From: VBAS01 sp035318985
Lineage (GTDB): Bacteria; Bacteroidota; Bacteroidia; Chitinophagales; Chitinophagaceae
Length of the DNA: 55,050 bases
Assembly: GCA_035318985.1 (NCBI GenBank)
Contig: DATHDP010000085.1
Span: forward strand, 1 to 55,050
Direction: 5' to 3'
In this document: one piece after another, positions 43,132 through 52,036 of the stretch
Layout: each line of letters begins with the position of its first letter
How positions within the stretch are numbered: position 1 is the first letter of the stretch
Translations under genes and position numbers: made by a program
The notes under the pieces: model-generated
What the model saw: only the letters and a program-made list of their open reading frames with translations
Databases searched by the model: none
Told to the model about the DNA's origin: nothing

Positions 43132-43168
43132 AAAAGCCCGCAGTTTCCACTGGGGGCTTTTCTTATTA
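43132..43168 (+). terminator. Rho-independent terminator before the acyl-CoA dehydrogenase gene
   Basis: AAAAGCCC (43132-43139) pairs with GGGCTTTT (43154-43161), and CAGT (43141-43144) with ACTG (43149-43152), with one mismatch between. The tail is CTTATTATT. It ends the unit that includes the PhnP-like gene, 125 bases after its stop. The 286-base gap otherwise shows no gene. Confidence 0.75.
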
Positions 43169-43280
43169 TTAGTTTCCCCAATTTTGTATAGGTGCTCAGA
43201 ATAAATGCTAACAGATGTTAGTTCATCAAAAATTCTACCTACCTTGCAGCGCAAATTATTAGAACAGGTCTTTATAAAAG

Positions 43281-43287
43281 AAAGGAG
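43281..43287 (+). promoter_or_regulatory. Shine-Dalgarno sequence for the acyl-CoA dehydrogenase
   Basis: AAAGGAG five bases before the ATG at 43293. It is notable because nearly all genes in this window lack such a site, and it fixes the start. Confidence 0.75.
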
Positions 43288-43292
43288 CAATA

Positions 43293-44432
43293 ATGGATTT
43301 TCAGTCAAGTGAAATAACGCAACACGCCGCACAAACAGCAAGAGACTTTGCGCAGCAATTTATTAAGCCACATGTAATGGAATGGGATGAATCGCAGGAA
43401 TTCCCTGTTCAATGTTTTAAAGAATTGGGAAAGCTGGGAATGATGGGAGTATTAGTGCCTGAGAAATACGGCGGGGCAGGGCTAAGTTATTTTGAATATA
43501 AAATTATCATTGAAGAAATATCAAAAGTTTGTGGCTCTATCGGTTTAAGTCTTGCTGCGCATAATTCACTTTGTACAGGGCATATTTTAAGTTTTGGAAA
43601 TGAGGAGCAGAAGAAAAAATATTTACCAAAACTTGCGACGGCAGAATGGATAGGCGCCTGGGGATTGACTGAACCCGGTACCGGAAGTGATGCAGGTAAT
43701 ATGAAATGTGCTGCAGTAAAAGATGGAAATGATTGGGTGCTCAATGGAACAAAAAATTGGATCACTCATGGCAAGAGTTGCGATGTAGCGGTTGTAATCT
43801 GCAGAACTGGTGAGCCAAGAGCAAAAAATAATGCTACCGCATTTATTGTTGAAAAAGGAACTCCCGGTTTCAGTGGTGGCAAAAAAGAAAACAAACTTGG
43901 AATGCGTGCAAGTGAAACTGCAGAAATGATCTTTGATAATTGCAGGATACCGGATGCAAATCGTTTAGGCGAAGTGGGAGATGGTTTTAAACAATCATTA
44001 AAAGTATTAGATGGCGGAAGAATTTCAATTGCATCACTTGCATTGGGTATTGCGAAAGGGGCCTATGAAGCTGCATTGAAATATTCGCAGGAACGGTATC
44101 AATTCGATCAACCAATCTCAAATTTCCAGGGAGTATCTTTTAAACTGGCAGACATGGCAACTGAAATAGCTGCATCAGAATTGTTGATATTGCATGCATG
44201 TGACTTGAAGGAGCGGGGACAACAAATGACAAAGGAATCAGCGATGGCAAAATATTATGCAAGTGAAGTGGCAGTCAAAGTAGCAAATGATGCCGTCCAG
44301 ATATTCGGTGGTTATGGTTATACCAAAGATTTTCCTGTAGAAAAATATTATCGTGATTCCAAACTCTGCACTATCGGTGAAGGAACTAGTGAGATACAGA
44401 AGATCGTTATTGCGAGAGAGGTGTTGAAGTAA
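43293..44432 (+). CDS. Acyl-CoA dehydrogenase
   Basis: 379 residues. N-terminal helical domain; FAD/substrate signature AWGLTEPGTGSDAG with WVLNGTKNWITHG; FDNCRIPDANRLGEVGDGF; helical C-terminal domain with RYQFDQPISNFQGV and IFGGYGYTKDFPVEKYYRD; catalytic glutamate E363 in IGEGTSEIQ. It oxidises acyl-CoA to trans-2-enoyl-CoA with FAD and passes electrons to ETF. Closest to short- or branched-chain dehydrogenases by overall pattern; chain length cannot be read. Single gene. Confidence 0.95.
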   Translation: MDFQSSEITQHAAQTARDFAQQFIKPHVMEWDESQEFPVQCFKELGKLGMMGVLVPEKYGGAGLSYFEYKIIIEEISKVCGSIGLSLAAHNSLCTGHILSFGNEEQKKKYLPKLATAEWIGAWGLTEPGTGSDAGNMKCAAVKDGNDWVLNGTKNWITHGKSCDVAVVICRTGEPRAKNNATAFIVEKGTPGFSGGKKENKLGMRASETAEMIFDNCRIPDANRLGEVGDGFKQSLKVLDGGRISIASLALGIAKGAYEAALKYSQERYQFDQPISNFQGVSFKLADMATEIAASELLILHACDLKERGQQMTKESAMAKYYASEVAVKVANDAVQIFGGYGYTKDFPVEKYYRDSKLCTIGEGTSEIQKIVIAREVLK

Positions 44433-44437
44433 AAGTG

Positions 44438-45037
44438 CTAACGATACTTGTCAGTAATTGTATAACAAATGCGATCAGTGATCTTATAAAACACCTGGTC
44501 CTTTATTTTTCGGACCTGTTTTGTACGCCTGTTGTCCAGCAATCTTCCTTTTTCATCAAATGATTGAGCAGTTCTGAAATAGGCCAATGCAATATATTTT
44601 GGCGGTGAAAAAATATAGCGAATGGTCACGGGTTTTAGACTTAGAATTATCAATTGTTGCGGTTGGTCATTTACATAATAGTCAAAACTATTGATCCAGG
44701 TAACTTTTGATTGCTGCATTTTTCTTATCAAATAATATACGCCGGCAGTATCGTAATTAAATTTGATTAATGTGTCAGTCAGTCTTTTCTCAGTCACATT
44801 AAATTCATAGATCCTTGTCAGGGTATCTGTGATCATTTCAAGAGAAACGATGCTAAATTTTGTATCGGTGAAGGCAAGACTAAAATGGTTTGTAGGATTT
44901 AATTTTTCATAGCGGCGTTCAATATTGTCAAGATTTTCTTTGTGTTCCTGGTAAATATTAGTTGAAATGATCTTCGTGCTGCATGAAGTAGTCAGCAAAG
45001 AGTAGATGATCAAAATAAAAAATAAGTGTCGGATCAT
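44438..45037 (-). CDS. Hypothetical lipoprotein
   Basis: 199 residues with a signal and lipobox SLLTTSCST (C19), so a membrane lipoprotein. The body is mixed alpha/beta with SLAFTDTKFSIVSLEMITDT and VTIRYIFSPPKYIALAYFRT and no recognised domain. The start overlaps the end of the upstream secreted protein by four bases (45034-45037), so the two are translationally coupled. Function unknown; proximity suggests it works with, or protects against, the peptidase-like neighbour, which is speculation. Confidence 0.8.
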   Translation of the reverse strand: MIRHLFFILIIYSLLTTSCSTKIISTNIYQEHKENLDNIERRYEKLNPTNHFSLAFTDTKFSIVSLEMITDTLTRIYEFNVTEKRLTDTLIKFNYDTAGVYYLIRKMQQSKVTWINSFDYYVNDQPQQLIILSLKPVTIRYIFSPPKYIALAYFRTAQSFDEKGRLLDNRRTKQVRKIKDQVFYKITDRICYTITDKYR

Positions 45038-45966
45038 TTATCAATAGTTATTATTCCAAATATTATTTTTTTGAGAGTACCGCTGGTGATCTGCATTTCT
45101 GTTTCTCCGCCATAATCCCAATAACGAAGTGTGACCATATTACCTTCTTTTCTTATTTGCCGTAGAATGATAAAATGTGTCGGTATCGAGAATTTTATTT
45201 TATCATGATTCTTTTTGTGAATGATGCGGTTGTTGATGTAGAGACTAACAGTATTACTGTCTATCCGTTTTGAGAGATAACTATAAGGATCTTTCACCCA
45301 CGGTTTGATCAGATCGCTGCCTACAGCTTTTACATGAACGCCGCACATTTTATTGACCATACGATCGAACTTGGCTAAGTTGGTAGCAGCCCAAAAAGTA
45401 TTTTCATCACCTTCATTGAATTTTTTATCAAAGAAGTTAAGATAGCCTTTGAATTTATCTGCCAATACAAGAAACCACATTTGCTCTGCATGACGTATAT
45501 CCAACACCCCTTTAAATTTTAAAGTGCCTGCAGCTTTCATCACTGCGGTCGAAGGTTCAAAATGATTATTATTAAAGATTGCTTCACCCTTATCGTATAA
45601 TTCGTTCATGAATTTTACATAACCAAGAGGATCCTTTTCCATTACTAAATACGAGAGAGCCCCGTATGCACAAAAATTGGTACTACGCCCTGGATAAAAG
45701 CTCGCTGGCTTTTCCAAATTCAGCTTAAGGTTATCATAAAACAATTTTGGCTTTATGTTTGGCCACAAACTGTTTTCTTTTGATTGATCTATTTTGTCAA
45801 TAAACTCTAAGGCTTCTTTTTTTGTAGAATTTATTTCCGGAAGTAAATTTCCGGCAATGCCTTTTTCTTTGGATAATAGAAACAGGAATAGAAGTATGAC
45901 AGGCTTGTAAGACAGATGAAAATTATTTGACTTGATAATACAAATATCAGACCCTTGTTTTATCAA
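45034..45966 (-). CDS. Secreted protein with cysteine-peptidase-like Cys/His/Asp pattern
   Basis: 310 residues. A hydrophobic signal lies at about 20-38 (YKPVILLFLFLLSKEKG) after an unusually long N-terminal stretch; no better start is visible. STNFCAYGALSYLV (C99) leads a helix; THFIILRQIRKEGNMVTLRY begins at H264 and WDYGG holds D284. A Cys at a helix start, a late His-hydrophobic strand, and an Asp about 20 residues on is the order of C39/papain-type peptidases. The assignment is by pattern only; no family was recognised. It lies between an ABC exporter and a coupled lipoprotein, all leftward. Confidence 0.75.
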   Translation of the reverse strand: MIKQGSDICIIKSNNFHLSYKPVILLFLFLLSKEKGIAGNLLPEINSTKKEALEFIDKIDQSKENSLWPNIKPKLFYDNLKLNLEKPASFYPGRSTNFCAYGALSYLVMEKDPLGYVKFMNELYDKGEAIFNNNHFEPSTAVMKAAGTLKFKGVLDIRHAEQMWFLVLADKFKGYLNFFDKKFNEGDENTFWAATNLAKFDRMVNKMCGVHVKAVGSDLIKPWVKDPYSYLSKRIDSNTVSLYINNRIIHKKNHDKIKFSIPTHFIILRQIRKEGNMVTLRYWDYGGETEMQITSGTLKKIIFGIITIDK

Positions 45967-46031
45967 TATACTAAGGACTGTTAATAATGTAAACGTAAAA
46001 TCACGATTTATGGCTAATGATTGAATTGATC

Positions 46032-47849
46032 TTATCTCACTTCCTGCATCTCCACCAGCTTTTTATAAAATCCATTTTGTGAAAGCAATTGGTCATGTGT
46101 GCCACGTTCTACAATTTTTCCTTTTTGCAAAACTATGATCTCGTTTGCGTGACGAATGGTGCTAAGGCGGTGAGCAATTACAATGCTGGTGCGATTCTGC
46201 ATCATGTTATTTATCGCATCCTGCACTAATCTTTCACTTTCTGTATCTAGAGAAGAAGTGGCTTCATCCAGGATAAGTATTGGCGGATTTTTAATAACGG
46301 CCCTTGCGATCGTCAATCTTTGTCTTTCACCGCCACTGAGTTTACTGCCACGGTCGCCGATATTAGTTGCATAACCAATTTCTTTTTGAGAAATAAAATT
46401 ATGAGCATTGGCAACTTTGGCGGCCTGCATAATTTCATCTTCAGTTGCACCGGGTTTTCCCAAACTTATGTTATTCGCAATTGTATCATTAAAAAGGATC
46501 GGCTCCTGTGTTACTATACTCATTAAGCTTCTTACTGAATGCAAAGAATAATCTTTAATATTTATTCCATCGATCAAAACTTCGCCACTTGTCACATCAT
46601 GAAATCTTGGAACAAGATCAGCTAATGTTGATTTACCTGCGCCGGATGAACCAACCAATGCAATTGTTTTTCCTTTTTCAATTGTTAGATCAATATTATC
46701 AAGTATCACCGCATCTTCATATGCAAACCGCACATTCCTGAATTCAATTTTATTATTGAATGATTGAAGTTGTTTGCCATTTACATTGTCATCAACTGTT
46801 ATAGGAGTATTCAATACTTCTTCGATCCTTGCAATGGCAGCGCTGCCTTTTTGCATATTGCTGAAAGAAGTAGAAAGTGTTTTGGCCGGATTAATGATAT
46901 TGTAAAACAAGGCTAGGTAAGCCAGGAAAACAGATGGCTCAAGTAATTCTTTTTTTAATACTAATTGTCCGCCAAACCATAATATGCCGCAAAAAATAAC
47001 CACCCCCATAAATTCAGATAGAGGTGATGCAAGATCTCTTCGATAGCCAATATGATTCTTTGCATTCAATAATTCAGTATTGACAGAAAAGAAACGATTC
47101 TTCAATAAAGTTTCAATATTAAAAGCTTTGATAACCCGCAGGCCACTAAGTGTTTCATCAAGTGCTGAAACAGATTCGCCATGTTTGATCGCAACTTCAT
47201 TGGATTGTTTTTTCAGCGAACGGGTAATTCGGCCCAATACAAAACCAATGATCGGTATACAGAGTAAAATAAAAAAAGTAAGCTGAGGACTAATATAAAA
47301 AAGTACTGTAAAATTGATAATGATCGTTAAAGGATCTCTTACCCATCCTTCCAAAGTACTTACCACAGAGGCTTCCACCTCATTTACATCGTTTGTGATA
47401 CGACTGATAAGGTCACCTTTTCTTTTTTCCGTAAAATAACCAATAGGTAAATGAAGGATCTTGTTATATAAATCCAAACGCAAGCTATTGACAACTTTAT
47501 TCTTCAGCGGATTAAGAATATAAAATGAGAGGTAGAGAAAAAGATTTTTCAGCAAAATGGAAACAATAATAACAATAACTATTAATCCTAAAATTCCAAG
47601 GGAGCCACTGAACATTCCCGTTGAATCCTTTTGATGGATCATCCATTCTTTCAAAGATTGAATAAGAGCATTATCCCCCTGTATTTGTGGTGTACCGTTA
47701 TCTTGTTTAAAAATAAGATCAAAGAAAGGGGCAAGCATCCCAAGTGAAACAATAGAGAAAACAACAGAAAGAATGATAAAAAGAAAATAAAGAAGAATTT
47801 GTCCTTTATACTGCCCTAGATATTTAAAAATCCGTGAATATTTTTTCAT
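46032..47849 (-). CDS. MsbA-type ABC exporter (fused permease and ATPase)
   Basis: 605 residues from the ATG at 47849; a start ten codons earlier adds a non-family extension. Six-helix type-1 exporter domain (about 10-320), then the nucleotide-binding domain: Walker A VGSSGAGKST, signature KLSGGERQRLTIARA, Walker B ILILDEATSSLD and H-loop IVIAHRLSTI. No C39 peptidase domain is fused to it. The homodimer would export lipid or peptide from the inner membrane; MsbA-like lipid A flipping is possible but not proven. It is 65 bases upstream of the peptidase-like gene in the same direction. Confidence 0.94.
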   Translation of the reverse strand: MKKYSRIFKYLGQYKGQILLYFLFIILSVVFSIVSLGMLAPFFDLIFKQDNGTPQIQGDNALIQSLKEWMIHQKDSTGMFSGSLGILGLIVIVIIVSILLKNLFLYLSFYILNPLKNKVVNSLRLDLYNKILHLPIGYFTEKRKGDLISRITNDVNEVEASVVSTLEGWVRDPLTIIINFTVLFYISPQLTFFILLCIPIIGFVLGRITRSLKKQSNEVAIKHGESVSALDETLSGLRVIKAFNIETLLKNRFFSVNTELLNAKNHIGYRRDLASPLSEFMGVVIFCGILWFGGQLVLKKELLEPSVFLAYLALFYNIINPAKTLSTSFSNMQKGSAAIARIEEVLNTPITVDDNVNGKQLQSFNNKIEFRNVRFAYEDAVILDNIDLTIEKGKTIALVGSSGAGKSTLADLVPRFHDVTSGEVLIDGINIKDYSLHSVRSLMSIVTQEPILFNDTIANNISLGKPGATEDEIMQAAKVANAHNFISQKEIGYATNIGDRGSKLSGGERQRLTIARAVIKNPPILILDEATSSLDTESERLVQDAINNMMQNRTSIVIAHRLSTIRHANEIIVLQKGKIVERGTHDQLLSQNGFYKKLVEMQEVR

Positions 47850-47907
47850 TGTATAATAACTACTCCAAAGAAGCAGCAAAAGTAGCTAATTTTACCCCGA
47901 ACTAAAG

Positions 47908-47915
47908 AAGGAGGT
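47908..47915 (+). promoter_or_regulatory. Shine-Dalgarno sequence for rbfA
   Basis: AAGGAGGT, a near-perfect anti-16S match, ends three bases before the ATG at 47919. The spacing is short. Strong Shine-Dalgarno sites are otherwise absent from this window. Confidence 0.7.
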
Positions 47916-47918
47916 TGT

Positions 47919-48305
47919 ATGGAAGAAAGTAAAAGGCAAAAGCAAATTGCTGGCTTGTTAAACGAAGAGATGAACACCATTTTTCAAAAGCTTAGCTTGA
48001 GTATGATTGATGGTGGCATGGTTTCAATTTCATCTGTTAAAATAACACCGGATCTTCTGGAAGCACGAATTTATTTAAGCTTTTTCCAGGTAAAAGATGT
48101 AAAAGCGGCACTGAAAAAAATTGAAGATCGTCATCATGATATAAAAAAAGAGCTGGCAGCAAAAGTGCGGCACCAGTTGCGTAACATACCAGTATTAAAG
48201 TTTTACCAGGATGATACGCTTGATCACGTTTTTAAGATGGAGGAACTGTTTAAGCAGATAAAAGATCAACAGCCCTCAGATGACAGTCCAAATGAAAAAG
48301 AATAA
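47919..48305 (+). CDS. rbfA: 30S ribosome-binding factor A
   Basis: 128 residues, KH-like fold. RQKQIAGLLNEEMNTIFQKL, VSISSVKITPDLLEARIYLS and LRNIPVLKFYQDDTLDHVFK are the RbfA signatures. It helps 16S rRNA 5'-end maturation and cold adaptation. A charged C-terminal tail (about 112-128) follows. It is divergent from the ABC exporter and directly upstream of the permease gene (23 bases). Confidence 0.95.
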   Translation: MEESKRQKQIAGLLNEEMNTIFQKLSLSMIDGGMVSISSVKITPDLLEARIYLSFFQVKDVKAALKKIEDRHHDIKKELAAKVRHQLRNIPVLKFYQDDTLDHVFKMEELFKQIKDQQPSDDSPNEKE

Positions 48306-48328
48306 CTTTTAACATTCAACTTTCAACC

Positions 48329-49579
48329 TTGAACTTTCTATTTGCCTGGCGTTATTTCAAAGCAAAAAAATCTACCAATGCCATTAACATCATCGCGTGG
48401 ATCAGTATTGTTGCTATGACCTTTGGCACTACGGCGCTGATCCTTGTATTAAGTGTATTCAATGGGTTTGAAGGGATGGTAAAATCCTTGTACACCACTT
48501 TTTACACTGATCTGAAAGTTTTTCCGTTAGAAGGCAAGGTGCTTACGTTGACACCTGAACAATTAAAACAAATTCGCGGTGTTAGTGGTGTTACTAATCT
48601 TTCATTAATTGCAGAAGAAAAAGGGTTACTTCAAAATTCAGGGATCAATCGTGACAGCACCGAATATAATTTTCAACGGGCAGTAACAATAAAAGGTGTT
48701 GATGAAAATTATAAAGAGGTATCAGGCGTGCCGGGCAGCGTGGTGAGAGGAGAGTTTAGTACTGGCAACGATGAAATTCCTTATATGATACTTGGAGTTG
48801 GTGTAGAAGATGCGCTGCATGTGGAAGCAGAAAAAAACTTGTTGCCATTAATGGCTTATCTCCCGAAAAGAGATTCATCCATTTCAAATGATCCACTTCA
48901 GAATGTAAGCGCTGACCCTGTTAATACTTCAGGTGTGTTTGTTATTCAGCAGGAATTTGATTTTAATTATGCTATCACCAATATTGGATTTGTAAAAAAA
49001 CTACTTGGCCTTAAAGAGAATGAATATACCAGCGTAGAGATAGCAATAAATAAAGAAAGTAATGCAGATAATGTAAAAGAAAACTTACAACAGCAACTGG
49101 GAAAAAATTATTTGGTGCAAACAAGGTATGAGCAGAACCAGGGGTTATATTCAATAATGACAACAGAGAAATGGGTCATGTACGCAGTGCTGGTTCTGAT
49201 CATGTGTGTATTTTCATTTACGATAGTCAGTTCCCTTACTATGCTTGTTTTGGAGAAACAAAAAGATATCAGCATACTTCATGCACTTGGTGGCAATAAT
49301 AGTTTTATTCAAAGAATATTTTTAAGCGAAGGTTTGTTGATTGGGATTTTCGGGGGTGTTGCAGGAATAATTCTGGCCTTGGTCATTGCCTGGTTGCAGG
49401 TAACTTATAAATTGATACCTCTGCAAGGAGGATCGTTTCTAATTGACTATTATCCTGTAAAGTTGAACTGGCCAGACTTTGTATTAGTGGCCGTAACGGT
49501 TTTATTTATTGCATTACTTGCTTCGTGGATACCTGCGAGAAAAGCGGCCAGGCAAGAGTTTTCGTTGAGAAGTGAGTAA
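48329..49579 (+). CDS. LolC/LolE-like ABC transporter permease (FtsX family)
   Basis: 416 residues from a TTG at 48329; no in-frame ATG gives the conserved NFLFAWRYFKAKKSTNAINI. Four helices (about 20-45, 283-308, 335-360, 385-402) and a large periplasmic MacB-like region between the first two. QKDISILHALGGNNSFIQRI is the coupling-helix signature. LolCE-like proteins extract lipoproteins from the inner membrane with an ATPase, which is not in the window. The start lies in an AACATTCAACTTTCAACC simple repeat. Its stop codon begins repeat element B. Confidence 0.9.
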   Translation: MNFLFAWRYFKAKKSTNAINIIAWISIVAMTFGTTALILVLSVFNGFEGMVKSLYTTFYTDLKVFPLEGKVLTLTPEQLKQIRGVSGVTNLSLIAEEKGLLQNSGINRDSTEYNFQRAVTIKGVDENYKEVSGVPGSVVRGEFSTGNDEIPYMILGVGVEDALHVEAEKNLLPLMAYLPKRDSSISNDPLQNVSADPVNTSGVFVIQQEFDFNYAITNIGFVKKLLGLKENEYTSVEIAINKESNADNVKENLQQQLGKNYLVQTRYEQNQGLYSIMTTEKWVMYAVLVLIMCVFSFTIVSSLTMLVLEKQKDISILHALGGNNSFIQRIFLSEGLLIGIFGGVAGIILALVIAWLQVTYKLIPLQGGSFLIDYYPVKLNWPDFVLVAVTVLFIALLASWIPARKAARQEFSLRSE

Positions 49580-49729
49580 CCCCCTATCCCCAAAAAGGGA
49601 GACTTGGATTTAAATGTTCATTACTTTTTTTTAAACGAAATTTCTTAAGAATAATTCAATAGCTTAATACAAATTGAAAAAAATTGAAAAGCACAGTCTA
49701 AGTTCCCCTTTAGGGGGACAGGGGGTTAA
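49577..49729. repeat. MITE-like element B, 153 bp, spanning two convergent stop codons
   Basis: Left end TAACCCCCTATCCCC (49577-49591) then AAAAAGGGAGACTTGGATT and AAATGTTC, matching element A's left end. Right end GTCTAAGTTCCCCTTTAGG (49696-49714) then GGGACAGGGGGTTA. The ends are inverted relatives around about 75 AT-rich bases. The first three bases are the permease stop; 49726-49728 is the transketolase stop. Confidence 0.75.
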
Positions 49730-50559
49730 TAATCCCCCAATGTTTCCGGTAATTGAGCCAATGCTTTTGCAAGTTGTTCGTCATTCGGAGCCACACCATG
49801 CCAGTTATGATCGTTTTCCATAAAATCAACTCCTTTACCCATTATCGTATGCATCATAATAGCAATTGGCTTTCCTTTTCCAACTAATGCTTTTGCTTTT
49901 TCAAGAGTGGCAACGACTTCGTCTATATCATTCCCATTCATTTCAAGTGTGGTCCAGCCAAACACTTCAAACTTTTGTCTGATATTTCCCAACCACATCA
50001 CTTTATCAGTTGTTCCATCTATTTGCTGCCCATTCCAATCGATGGTCGAAATGAGATTATCAACTTTATGATGTACCGCAAACATGATCGCTTCCCAATT
50101 CTGGCCCTCATCTAATTCGCCATCTCCGTGCAACGAATAAACGATCGTATCCTCTTTATCCAATTTTTTTGTTAGAGCAGCACCAATAGCTACGCTCATG
50201 CCTTGGCCCAGCGATCCGGAGGCGATACGAATTCCGGGTAAATGTTCATGAGTGGCTGGATGACCCTGTAACCGTGAATTAATTTTTCTAAAGGTCGCTA
50301 ACTCAGTCTTATCGAAATAACCGCTTCTTGCAAGAGTACTATAATATACTGGCGAAATGTGCCCGTTCGAAAGTAGAAAAATATCCTCACCCTTTCCTTC
50401 CATCGTAAAATCACTGTTATGTTTCATTGTTTTAAAAAACAAAGCAGCAAAAAAATCTGCGCATCCTAATGAACCGCCAGGGTGACCACTATTGGCACCA
50501 TGAACCATTCTTAATATGTCTCTGCGTATCTGTGTGGCTGTATTTTTTAAATCGTTCAT
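49726..50559 (-). CDS. Transketolase, N-terminal (TPP-binding) subunit
   Basis: 277 residues from the ATG at 50559; a frame open to 50646 adds 29 non-family residues. RRDILRMVHGANSGHPGGSL and GDGELDEGQNWEAIMFA are the diphosphate-binding motifs, with GHPATHEHLPGIRIASGSLG between them. It is half of a split transketolase of the pentose-phosphate pathway; the pyrimidine-binding C-terminal subunit is needed for activity. No C-terminal gene follows: the next feature downstream is repeat element B and a convergent gene. Confidence 0.93.
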   Translation of the reverse strand: MNDLKNTATQIRRDILRMVHGANSGHPGGSLGCADFFAALFFKTMKHNSDFTMEGKGEDIFLLSNGHISPVYYSTLARSGYFDKTELATFRKINSRLQGHPATHEHLPGIRIASGSLGQGMSVAIGAALTKKLDKEDTIVYSLHGDGELDEGQNWEAIMFAVHHKVDNLISTIDWNGQQIDGTTDKVMWLGNIRQKFEVFGWTTLEMNGNDIDEVVATLEKAKALVGKGKPIAIMMHTIMGKGVDFMENDHNWHGVAPNDEQLAKALAQLPETLGDY

Positions 50560-50697
50560 AATAAAATAGTAGGGCTTATTAAACTTGTTTTTAATTGATG
50601 CATCCAACGGCCTTTGGCAGGCAAAAAAATCGGGGCAAAAGTGCAATCTTTTTTAATACAAACCCTAAAACATCATTTTAATTTAAAATAAGATGTT

Positions 50698-50733
50698 TGT
50701 TGGTCTGGGAACCCGGCCCAAAGATTGCCAACA
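50698..50733 (+). other. Possible structured leader upstream of the WecA-like gene
   Basis: TGTTGG (50698-50703) pairs with CCAACA (50728-50733), and inside it TGGG (50706-50709) with CCCA (50717-50720). It lies about 100 bases before the gene start in a 277-base divergent gap. There is no T tract. A matching riboswitch class was not recognised. Confidence 0.3.
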
Positions 50734-50749
50734 AAAAGTTGACTTTAAA

Positions 50750-50827
50750 ATGAAAACATTGAAGATTCAGACTATTTTTGCTGTCCGCATCCGGAAGTAC
50801 CCTAAGACAACAAGATCAAAAACCTAA
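50750..50827 (+). CDS. Possible 25-residue leader peptide
   Basis: An ATG at 50750 begins MKTLKIQTIFAVRIRKYP and ends with a stop at 50827, nine bases before the WecA-like start. It is basic and follows the possible hairpin. Position suits a leader peptide, but it could be chance in an AT-rich region. Confidence 0.2.
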   Translation: MKTLKIQTIFAVRIRKYPKTTRSKT

Positions 50828-50836
50828 CTCCTTCTT

Positions 50837-51988
50837 ATGAGTATTTTTCTGGTATCATATTTTTTTATTGCAACAGGCTTATCTCTTGCAATTAATTATC
50901 TCCTCCTCAAATTTTCCTTTAATCTAGGCACAAGGAATAATCTTGCCTTTAAGCAGGTTCGTTGGACGGCCCATGTTAAGCCATCTATCGGCGGTATTTC
51001 GTTCTTTATTATTTTCCTTTTGTCATGGGGTATCTATGGTTTTATTTCCCAGGAAAAAGGCATCGTTCCTGACAAGCAAATTATCGGGATCGTAGCTGCT
51101 ACAAGTCTCGGTTTCCTTGCCGGTCTTTATGATGATGCATTTAATACAAACCCTTTGCTCAAATTTATACTTCAGCTTTCCTGTGGTGTCATTCTTCTCA
51201 GTTTCAATGTGAAGATCAATATTTCAAATATTGAATTGATTAATATCCTTTTTACGCTGGTATGGGTAATTGGATTGATGAATTCAATAAACATGCTGGA
51301 TAATATGGATGGGGTGACCGCCTCGATCTCTGCTTTTATCATTGCTGGTATAATAGGAGTGTTGGCAATCACAGGTCATGCAGCTTTTGATTTTTACATG
51401 TTAATCCTTATTGGAGTATTGGGAGCTCTGGTTGGTTTTCTGAGATTTAACTGGAGTCCTTCTAAAATATTTATGGGCGATACAGGTAGCCAGTTTCTCG
51501 GCGTTTTTCTTGCTTCAACAAGTATGATATTCTTATGGAAGTTCAATGAAGGTAACCAGGGTTTGTTTCAAGTGAAGCCTTTCGTTCTCCCTGCCTTATT
51601 TTTTATAATTCCAATTATTGACACTACTACTGTGACTGTAAGAAGGCTATTGCGTGGTCAATCGCCTTTTGTTGGGGGTAAGGATCATATCACTCACCAT
51701 TTTGCTTATCTGGGATTAAAAGAAAAAAATATTGTCTTTTTACTTTTAGCAACTACACTTTTCTCTTTTCCAATTGCATTAATGCTAATTAAAAACCCAT
51801 TGGCTTGGAATTTCTATGTTTCTTTTGGAATGCTTGCATATGTAGTGGCTTTGTTTTTCGTGTTCCAGTATTTTTATAAAAAAGGTGAAATGCAACATAA
51901 AAAGAAACGTAATGAACAAAGACCAATGCCGAAAATCACAAAAGAATCCCTGGCTGCATTCAATGAGAAAATGCAGGTCAATAATTGA
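50837..51988 (+). CDS. WecA/MraY-type undecaprenyl-phosphate sugar-1-phosphate transferase
   Basis: 383 residues, about 10-11 membrane helices. Catalytic and Mg-binding acidic motifs are present: AGLYDDAFN (D99, D100), NMLDNMDGV (D155, D158), FMGDTGSQF (D215), and the cytoplasmic GGKDHITHH that contacts UDP-sugar. It transfers sugar-1-phosphate (typically GlcNAc) to undecaprenyl phosphate, starting O-antigen or other envelope glycans. The histidine pattern favours the WecA/TagO group over MraY. The C-terminal tail (about 353-383) is basic. Confidence 0.93.
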   Translation: MSIFLVSYFFIATGLSLAINYLLLKFSFNLGTRNNLAFKQVRWTAHVKPSIGGISFFIIFLLSWGIYGFISQEKGIVPDKQIIGIVAATSLGFLAGLYDDAFNTNPLLKFILQLSCGVILLSFNVKINISNIELINILFTLVWVIGLMNSINMLDNMDGVTASISAFIIAGIIGVLAITGHAAFDFYMLILIGVLGALVGFLRFNWSPSKIFMGDTGSQFLGVFLASTSMIFLWKFNEGNQGLFQVKPFVLPALFFIIPIIDTTTVTVRRLLRGQSPFVGGKDHITHHFAYLGLKEKNIVFLLLATTLFSFPIALMLIKNPLAWNFYVSFGMLAYVVALFFVFQYFYKKGEMQHKKKRNEQRPMPKITKESLAAFNEKMQVNN

Positions 51989-52036
51989 TCCCCCTTTTTA
52001 CGAATTATTTGTGCTTTATAAATGATGTTGTTTTAT

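Noticed and set aside
42933..43133. 66-codon forward frame over the PhnP-like gene end
   Set aside because: It overlaps the real gene's C-terminus in another frame, with no start signal or family features.
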